From positions 4,684,031 to 4,748,030 of the forward strand of contig SSBO01000007.1 of assembly GCA_005281725.1 (NCBI GenBank): DNA of 64,000 nucleotides, given 5' to 3'. The notes beneath the pieces were generated by a model. It did no database searches. It was not told where the DNA came from and saw only the letters and a list, made by a program, of their open reading frames with translations. This document shows positions 56,101 to 64,000 of the stretch, one piece after another. The position numbers and the translations under genes are program-made. The number at the start of each line of letters is the position of its first letter. The first letter of the stretch is position 1. Source of the DNA: Wuchereria bancrofti (lineage: Eukaryota > Nematoda > Chromadorea > Rhabditida > Onchocercidae).

Positions 56101-59100
56101 TTAATAATATATAAAAACTGAGGTAAGCATTTTTAAAATTTTGTTTCCTCTATCATCGGAAGCATATTTTAGAAAGATTTGTATTCCATTGTTGTTTTAC
56201 ATTGACTTCATGCATAATTCAATTAAATTTTGGAGTCATTTTTGCCCGAAAATAAACGACAAATTAGTTTGGTTCTCGTATTAAATTTGTTTTATGAACT
56301 AAATTGATCTTAAAAAATAATTCTGCAAGAAGTGACTTCTTGCAGAATTATTTTTTAATAATTTCATCGATATTCTCCAACTGAAATGAAAGAGAAGTTT
56401 AGTGGAGTAAATACTTTTGCAAAATGTCGAATTCTTGAAAAATAAATGGATAAAGTGTAAATTCAACAAAGAAAAATTCTAGTTTCAAAAATGAGAAGTG
56501 TACTTTTTGTTTTGGACGATTTTGATGACTTGACATTAAAAGAAAGGAAGTCTTCAAAATGGATTAGACACTGTAAGGTAAAAGAAAGAGTGATAGGTCG
56601 ATTTTTTATTATGAAAATTAAGCAAAATGCTAATAAAAAAAACTGCACGAGTATCATTGTGTTCCACAACTTTCTTCATTAAATTTATGTTTTATTGCGA
56701 ATCCAAAAATGAATCTTTCACTATTCGCCAGAATCTGAAGAGGTAGTAGAATCAGTCTCAACATGGTTAGACGAGATCAAAATATCCCTTACATGCTTAT
56801 TAATGCAATTAATTTATTGAATTGAATAAAATATCTAAAGTAAACAATTGGTCATCCTTCTTTACAAATTTCATTCATTAAGTGATAAGAAGAATTAACG
56901 AAGGAAAAAGAAAATATAGAAATGGTAGTGATAAAGAATGGATTTATCCTGATCTATTTTCCTTAAGATGAAATATTGGACTGTTTAGATATCATCATTA
57001 AAATTAGGAATTAAAAATAATGGAGAGGAAAAAATGAATTTGAAACTCTAAATTACAATAATAAAAAGGATCAAGATAATAGATGGAAAAAGTCAGCTTT
57101 TATCACAATTTATCAAAAAATATAGAATCAGCAGCAAGTAGTAAGGGCTGGCTAATTGCTGTTGCATGGCAGTTAAAAATCGAGTTTAATTTTTTATCTG
57201 AGTTCTTTTTTTCATTTCTAATTTTCTGCAAAAACTATTCATTTTGTTGCTTAAAGGTTGATGTCGAAACAAGACGAGGTTTATTTTGAAAATATTAAGG
57301 CTAACTTAGCCATTTCACACTTGCAACTCCAAATTACAATTTGCTAAGAGAATCAGACAAATAATTTGACTTTTCTTATTAGAATGAATTATATCAGTAG
57401 TTTCTATAAATATTAGAAAGAAGAAAAACCTGATTTCTGAGATGTTGTAACAAGATCGGACTGCTTAATTCGAAAGTATTAGCACCATCATCGAACTGAA
57501 ACATCTTTGTGGCGGGTGCAATGAGGGCTGCCAAAGCTGCTGTCTGGATTCGGGCTGCATCCAAATCCGCTTCTATTTGTTCTAGTGCTCTAAATGCCTG
57601 CAAACTTATCTTCATTAATGTAATCATCTAAAATGTTAAAATTGTGTAGACTAACTGACCGTTGAAACTGATTTTCCAGTTTAATTGATTATTAGAGAAC
57701 TCTGATTGTGCATTTAATAATAAAAAAGTGATTTCGTATAAGAAATACTTTCAATAGAAATGAAACAAAGAGTAATTTCAAATCAGAAAGCAGAGTGAAC
57801 ATAAAGCACTTATAAAAACCGCGATTGGAAAGAAAAGGAAATAATATTTGCATAATCAAAGTCTTAGAAGCGTTCAAATACCTCAAATACCTCAAAGGTC
57901 ATTCTAACTCAGCTCAGACGAGATAACAACCTCTTCCAAACGCCTTCAGCAAATTTCTGATCACCTTTCCTTATCATATGAAATATTGCTTAAAGTCTTT
58001 ACTTTACGCAATAGTATACTTGTTAAAGGTAAACACATAACACAGTTATATTCAAACAATCGACCCTAAATAATTTTAATACTTTGAAAAGTAACAGCAG
58101 CTTTATTTCTACTTCCTAACTCTTATCAAATCAATTTACTATAAACTGTTTCTATTGAATAGTTTTTAATTTAATCTCATTTTCTGCATAAATTCACTCA
58201 TTTTTGTTTCTGCAACAAACATCCTCATTCTTCATTTATTGATCTTGCAAAGCAATGAAACAAGGCTTACTACAAAAACTACATCTCTCTCACCCAGTTC
58301 TAATATCAATCAGTTCAGATATCTTTTCATATCAGTCCTTGACATCCACTCAAGTCTTTGCTTTTCCCTCCCTTTTACCAGTAATAAATCAAAATTCATT
58401 CTCCCAATAAATTTCATTATTTTTAGGATAAGAATGATGAATACGTCAGTAAAAAGGAAATGCATGCTTAGATCCGTTTTATCGTTTTGGCAAACAAGAA
58501 GATACAGTCATACCCTTCACTCTCCTTATCAGTTTGATCTTATCTTAATCATTGCTGCTTTATCCCTTTCATATACTTTCATATACAGATTTTGTGCAAT
58601 TTCATATACGTTAGATTTTGTGCAATAAAGTATGAAGTACATATAAATTATTAGAAAGTTCATTAATTTTTGAAGAGTTCCAGTAATTTATTGATAAAAT
58701 ATGCACATATTTGTTCACAAAATATATGTACATGTAACCGGAAAAGAAGCTGCATCCTTTCTCTCTTCTTTTCGAAGTATTTGAAGGTATAAGGGGTTAA
58801 CAGGTATGCCCAGCAAGATGTACAATTTAACAATCCTTGAAAAGTACAATGGTGATTAATTACTGAAGTAAAATTACTGTGTAACAAACCGAAGTGATTG
58901 ATTGATATTGAGAATTTGTGTAACATCGAAAACAATAAGATACAGTGGTTGGAAATTATGTGGAATTGTCGTTTAAAAATTGAATTCAGCGTGATCTTTA
59001 GCAATCTGTCTTGTGTTTATCTTGCAGGAATTAAATGAGTTTAAACACTAAAACTTTTACATTTTGAGTAAAAGAATCAAAAATCTCGGAAGTAATTCAA

Positions 59101-60181
59101 TTCTGGAAAAGCTTCCAAGCCTTTAAGGCTTCTCCTATAATTTGTCCGAAAATACATTTATATATACCCACATTTTTTCAAAATATATGTATATGTCTAC
59201 GTATGTAATCATAATAAAACTAATGACTCAATAGAAAAATTAACAGCCTTACTTAAATAGCCGAATATCGAAGATTTTGAAAGAACAATATTGATTTGGA
59301 TTAGGAAAAATAATGATTTCCCATCTATGAGTTTTTGGAAAAAGTTTTAGTTTTCTGACCCCTTGAATTTTCTCGTTCAAGTGAGCGTGACAGTATGTGA
59401 GAAAGGAAAAGTTGGTGCTTTCTCTTATACCGTTAAATCAAAATTTTGAAATTTGGGAATTGGAGAAGTTTGCTCCTTGAGTGTATTCGAAGTTAATTGT
59501 TTCTATTTCTAACTTCTCTATTTTTCAGACGACGTGATTGGCCTTCTTCTACTATTACTAAAGCAAATTAACAATTTTGGGTAGCACAGCTAAGTAACTT
59601 TGTTGTAAGCACTCAAAAAACAGGCTCACGATATATTTTCCCAGAAGTTTGGCGACTTTCACTGACTCTTCTGCTTTTTTTCATCGATGCTCCGAAAGAC
59701 TGGGACTGAAAGGTTGGTTGAAACATATGAATTCAGAGAGGCAATTGTTATTAAGCAGTTTTTAGTTTTCCAATCAAAAATTATTATGAAGCTAGTAGCA
59801 CAAAGCAGAAAGATATTGGGATGTAAGATTGAAATGGTAACACTTAAAGATGTTGGTGATACCAAATTTGTACCACTCCATATTTGAAAACGTTGATGGT
59901 CGATGTCGGATATATTGAGGGTGTTTTAGGATTAAGAACCGAACATTCCCGATAGATACAGTGCGTTATTATTTCTGTTCAGTACGGTATATTTCTCGAT
60001 GGTAGCGCTACGTTTATAGGTACTAGATAAAACTGGTTGAAAAAGAAATTTCTATTGCAAGAAATAATATAAAGTCTAAAAAATTTGAGAAAAAGTTTAC
60101 CTCAAGAACAGCTTCAGGTGTAATACCCGTCAAGCGCAGTCGTCTGATTAGTTCTAGCTGCTCCACCGTAAACAGATTCAT
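53168..60181 (-). CDS. hmbx-1: HMBOX1-like homeobox transcription factor (7 exons)
   Basis: DNA-binding protein of the HNF-class HMBOX1 (HOT1) family; the vertebrate member binds telomeric repeats and regulates transcription. Exons on the minus strand: 60181-60101, 57597-57430, 55146-54750, 54570-54451, 54366-54163, 54040-53907, 53686-53168. Phases agree, giving 540 residues against about 420 in human. Residues 1-40 match the N-terminal helical region (LFTVEQLELIRRLRLTGIT, then a heptad-like EAFRALEQIEADL). A Ser/Thr/Ala-rich linker follows. The HNF1/POU-like domain is about 180-251, with MMTGVSQPYISKLLNG and RCRKNIYSWYLN. The atypical homeodomain is about 278-352, with RRERYVFRPILIRILEGFF, RRIEIATACNQALQ and recognition helix VVANWFANKRKELRRR (N344 in the invariant Asn place). 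The C-terminal exon is Ser/Pro/Gln-rich and ends NSVLALVNPYNNQI and VIKVEQTAE, matching the human tail motif. An in-frame TAG sits just upstream of the ATG, after a tttctag acceptor. Confidence 0.9.
55147..57429. other. Intron 2 of the HMBOX1-like gene
   Basis: A 2.3-kb AT-rich intron with no further exon recognised. It contains the 49-bp palindrome listed separately. Confidence 0.6.
56310..56358. repeat. 49-bp palindrome, 24-bp perfect arms around one base
   Basis: Positions 56310-56333 and 56335-56358 are exact reverse complements, with only a G at 56334 between them. A one-base loop is too short for a microRNA precursor. It could form a cruciform in DNA or a tight hairpin in the intron RNA, or be the remnant of a palindromic element. 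Confidence 0.93.
58565..58630. repeat. Short tandem duplication in intron 1 of the HMBOX1-like gene
   Basis: The phrase agattttgtgcaat occurs twice here, each time shortly after a ttcatata-type motif, giving two imperfect units of about 27 bases. Intron 1 of this gene (57598-60100) is otherwise AT-rich with no exon recognised. Confidence 0.6.
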
Positions 60182-63100
60182 CTCGTCCTACCAGTTCTAG
60201 AAAGCACGTTTTAAAAAGGAAATATTTTGATGATAGTCGTAGAAGACGCAATTGTTTACCATAAACCGTAATCGTATCAACTAAATTTACATAAAAATAA
60301 TATAACATGTATTAATTTGGTAAGAAATACCTAAAAATTAGCATGTTCCAGATAAGGTGATCAGACGAATTTAAGCTAATGGTTGAGTGTTTGATGAACA
60401 TTCTTATTTTTCAAAGAAATTTGCATAGTTTATATCTCGGTTATTTGAGTAATTGAAGAAAGAAAGAGTGGGACAGTAGTCCCATTGCTTTTGTTAAGTG
60501 GAGAAGGGGCGGAGAGGTCGTTTGGACTATCATTTCTGCTACTCATCTGTAACTGCATTTTAACAAATGCAGTCAGCATCAGATCACAAAACATGAAGTG
60601 ACCTTTGATTCTCTAAAAAGGCTTATCAGTATTACTGAAACTTCTGGTTATTTCAAGATTATAAAAAGTGTTGAGTGAAATGCAACATTTAAAATATCGG
60701 ATTTTCGCTGATCGAAGTCAAAACTGCAGCGTTTTTAACTGAAGACAAGGATGAATTCCCGCACACAATCTTTAGAAACATAGTTTTAAAAATTAATAAG
60801 TTATTACTAATAGTGCTTGAGAATGGAATGTCACTAAAAAGTAGTGAACGAGCTAACGTCTTGCATTTTACATGAAGATGCATAAAATAATGGTTTAAGA
60901 GAATGTGGAGAAAAATTTTCAAGGATTTTTTACTGACCAAAACTGCAAAGATAATCTGGAAAGGGAAAGAAATAGACGGTATATAAAAGAAAGTGAAACT
61001 TTGGAATTTTACAATTTATAAGTTTTCTATGTGAAAAAATTTATAAGTTTCCTATACATATAAAATCTACACAATTCCGGACCATCTCTGCAGGTCTAAC
61101 ACCAAAGGGAATTGAATTTTATGAGAAATGAAAACGCATATCTTAATAAGCTTATCCTTTATTTCGAAGAATGAAAGAACAATCCTGAAAGGACGTTTGT
61201 ACTTCTCCAAGGAGTGAATTAAACCGAAAAAGAGGAAGAAGCAAAAGAGATAGAATTCTTTCTCATTCGTGAGGAACTTTTTTATGGAAAAAGACATGTT
61301 AACTCACATATGGTAGATAGATCAGTTATTTCAAATAATAGGTAAGAGAGAATGTTATGTTGCAGATACATCGTGTGGCTAACCTAAGCATTAAGGAAAT
61401 TAGTTATTGAAAAGCAAAAAATGTTAACTGACTAATAGACTACTGCATATATTTCCCAACAGTAAGCAACAATTTCGTTCCAGTAGTAAAAAACAGAAAA
61501 CCTCGGCGATCTATCGAATACTTTTTATCAGTGTTCAAACAATCATTCTTTGGTTAAATAACATCGCAATCACAGTAGTTTATTTTCGTACTTGTTTGTA
61601 CTTCTTTTCCTGTAGCTCTCACAATAGGTTTTGCGAAAATGAATCTGTGAATGTCTGAGAAGTGGATTAGTGATCTTATGAAATAAGAATTTACCAGTGC
61701 GGGGTTGCTGGTAATTGTTGATATAAAGACCAAACTTTAGCTGTGTGATCTAATTTAAAAATCTCTCTCCAGAAAGGAAGAAATTTTTTTTCATTTAAAA
61801 AAAGACATGGCGGTGTTTGAAAATTTTCAATTTTAGTAGAGAAGTTTTTGCAAAACGGAAAGTACGAAAAACAAAGAAATGAATGTTCAGCTATAATGTC
61901 AAATATATCAATACCATGACATAAGTCATTTTCTGCAGATTTTATTTTCCACTAATTCGAATTTGGATTTTAAACAAGACACTGATAGACTTCCTTCCTC
62001 TTTCCCTCTCTCTCCCTCCCTATCTCTTTCTCTCGGAAGGTGTGCCTATTTAGTTCGTAATCACAGCCGCTGTGTAAACTGGTACTTTAATTGGACATAT
62101 CTTATAAATTCATCATAAAACGACTAATTTATTATTAATATTTTCTATGCAATAATAATAAATACTTGCAAGTAAAAGTAACCAGAAAGAGGCGAAAAAA
62201 AGAAGTCCATTTTTATATAATCACGCAACTGTGATAACCTTAAGCTATAATGGATATATTTTTTCAACATACACACGCACACACACGCTACATACGTACG
62301 TACGTAAATGCAACATCTAAAAATTTAAAAGATCCTGTTCAGCAGATTTCTTTGAAAAGCGCTAATTTGTGACTTACTTCATACAGGACACTTATTCCAT
62401 GAAAAAGTCAACAGAATTAATGATCTGAACGATTTCTAAACAAAGCCACTGGCAACAGTAAGGCGACACAGCCATGCACTTCTCGCATACCGATTGAGAG
62501 CGCTGTTGTGACACGACATGCTATGCTATCGGCATATGCATACACATACATATACATCAAATTAAATAGATTTCTCGAAAAACGGCGGTGACACCATAAA
62601 TGTTACTTGGCAGTTTCAGCCTTTTTTGTGTGATAAAATTAAAAGAGATAGATGACATTCAGGTAATTTTGGGAGGGGCAGAAAAGATAGAAAGATGTTT
62701 AGTTCCTCTCTGCCTTCAATTTAGCAATGAAGTGACAGAATAATGCTCACTGACACTCTAAACTCAGCAAATAAATAGATCGTTTAACAACTCCATCTTC
62801 AGAATGTACTTACATATTACTAATTATATTTCTGAGACTTTCAAGAAGTACAATTTGCGCTAATTACTCTAAAATGTTTAATTACTTGTTTCAGTTAACC
62901 GTTTGACATATCACCATCTACCTGACACTCATTGAAATTTATATTAATAGAATTATCATTCCTAAAATTACCTTTGTGCATTTGCTCACTGCATTTTCTA
63001 GCTATATTTAATTTAACCACAGCTCAATTTAATTTAGCTACAAGCAAATGTAACTTAAGTAACAATAAAAAACTGATCTATGGCTTTGGTATAATTATTC

Positions 63101-64000
63101 CTATATTTCCTCTTTCAACCTAATTAATCTTCAAGAGTGAGTAAAACGAGCACAACAGTTGGCAAAATTATTCGAACAAGAACACGCATCAAAAAATGAT
63201 TTGTTGCTTAGGAGTGCCAAAGTCGGTCTGAAATTATAAGGAAAACAGAAATAGATGAATTGTTATGTGAAAGGATGCTGAAACAAAAATATAATAACAA
63301 AAGCGCCGCAATCGGCGCAAAGCTGAAACTCAGTTCTCTTTGCACATGAAAGGACTCAAAAAGTGTTGGTGGAAAAGGATAAAAGACCGCTTTTTCATCC
63401 ATTCCTGTGTGTCTTACGGTGAATGATTGATTAAGGAGGTACGGTGAATTCAGGCAAGTATATAACTGCAAGTTTTGGTAAGCTATCATACCCGTTCGCA
63501 TGATGTAAATTGCCTTTCAAAATTAAATATGTTTTAATGTGGGCAGACGAGTCATTTTAATAAATTTCAACTCATTTGCTCTCACAGTTTATCTGACTTC
63601 TAGAGCTCTAGTTTCTTAATACCCAGAATCAAATACAGGATTTCTAATAACTGATGAAGAATTAGAATGCTCCAGTTTGAAAATGAAGATTTAACATTGA
63701 TTGTCATATTTCATTATTCAAATGCAATAAAATTTAGCTTAGGACGAAGATTTTCCTTCGATTTGATTTATATTAAGAAAAACAATTGGGAAGGAAATTT
63801 TCTTTTCCATTGCTCTGGCAAAATTGAAGAGAAGTGAATAAGCTGACAAATATCAGGGCCATCTCATAAGGATACCACTATCGAAGTGATCATTTTGAAA
63901 TCATATCTTTTTCTAGAATTAATGGAATGTATCCGCAAGAAAAGTTTGACAATCTGTACTAAACAATGAAAGTAAGTGATCGAAAGGTTATTACATGGAT
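60182..64000. other. 5' flank of the HMBOX1-like gene, no gene recognised
   Basis: Presumed promoter side of the minus-strand homeobox gene. It contains a CT-rich tract at 61995-62035 and a CA/CG-type alternating tract at 62270-62306 ending in acgtacgtacgt. A GC-richer patch lies at 62450-62530. The minus-strand frame at 63208-63501 (97 codons) shows no motif I recognise and could be chance. A gene may begin beyond the window edge. Confidence 0.5.
62270..62306. repeat. (CA)n and (CGTA)n alternating tract
   Basis: Purine-pyrimidine alternation: CA units with CG interruptions, then three ACGT units. Confidence 0.85.

Noticed and set aside
56310..56358. microRNA precursor
   Set aside because: The loop is a single base and the arms are perfectly paired with no flanking stem, unlike a Dicer substrate of known type.

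Overview
This window is nuclear DNA from a nematode, probably a spirurid or filarial worm. It is AT-rich. The introns carry canonical GT..AG ends, and the proteins read most easily against nematode family members. No bacterial-style genes, rRNA, CRISPR array or complete transposon were seen. Nearly all real coding sequence sits in short exons, so I rebuilt the genes by joining exons whose splice phases and protein families agree. Single open frames of 60-130 codons are at the level expected by chance at this base composition.

Layout. (1) At 515-3572, minus strand, lies a nine-exon DHHC palmitoyltransferase of the ZDHHC3/7 type (294 residues). (2) 3.6-27.5 kb is a gene-poor stretch of about 24 kb. 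It holds microsatellites, a GC-rich patch at 16.5-17.6 kb, an inverted-repeat element at 19.35-19.74 kb, an assembly duplication at 20.4-20.7 kb and a GC-rich possible 5' exon at 25.4-25.7 kb. (3) 27484-39591, plus strand, is daf-16 (FOXO), with two promoters. DAF-16a takes four upstream exons and DAF-16b takes one large exon nested in intron 4. Both then share seven 3' exons. The N-terminal half of the forkhead domain therefore exists in two interchangeable versions. (4) 43922-48412, plus strand, is aak-2, the AMP-activated kinase alpha subunit (15 exons, 557 residues). (5) 53168-60181, minus strand, is a seven-exon HMBOX1-type homeobox gene (540 residues). (6) 60.2-64 kb is the 5' flank of that gene, with no gene recognised.

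How they relate. DAF-16 is the output factor of insulin/IGF signalling and AAK-2 is the energy-sensing kinase known in C. elegans to act on it. Here the two lie head to tail with 4.3 kb between them. In C. elegans they are on different chromosomes. The aak-2 and hmbx-1 genes converge. The DHHC gene and daf-16 diverge across the long gene-poor stretch, which may hold distal daf-16 control elements.

The main points for follow-up are the daf-16/aak-2 linkage, a phase-matched alternative splice pair that would remove the wing-2 Akt site of DAF-16, a duplicated splice-acceptor-like segment in daf-16a intron 1, a 37-bp perfect inverted repeat at 19.35/19.70 kb, a 49-bp palindrome in an hmbx-1 intron, and two tetranucleotide-repeat sites where duplicated flanks mark assembly errors.
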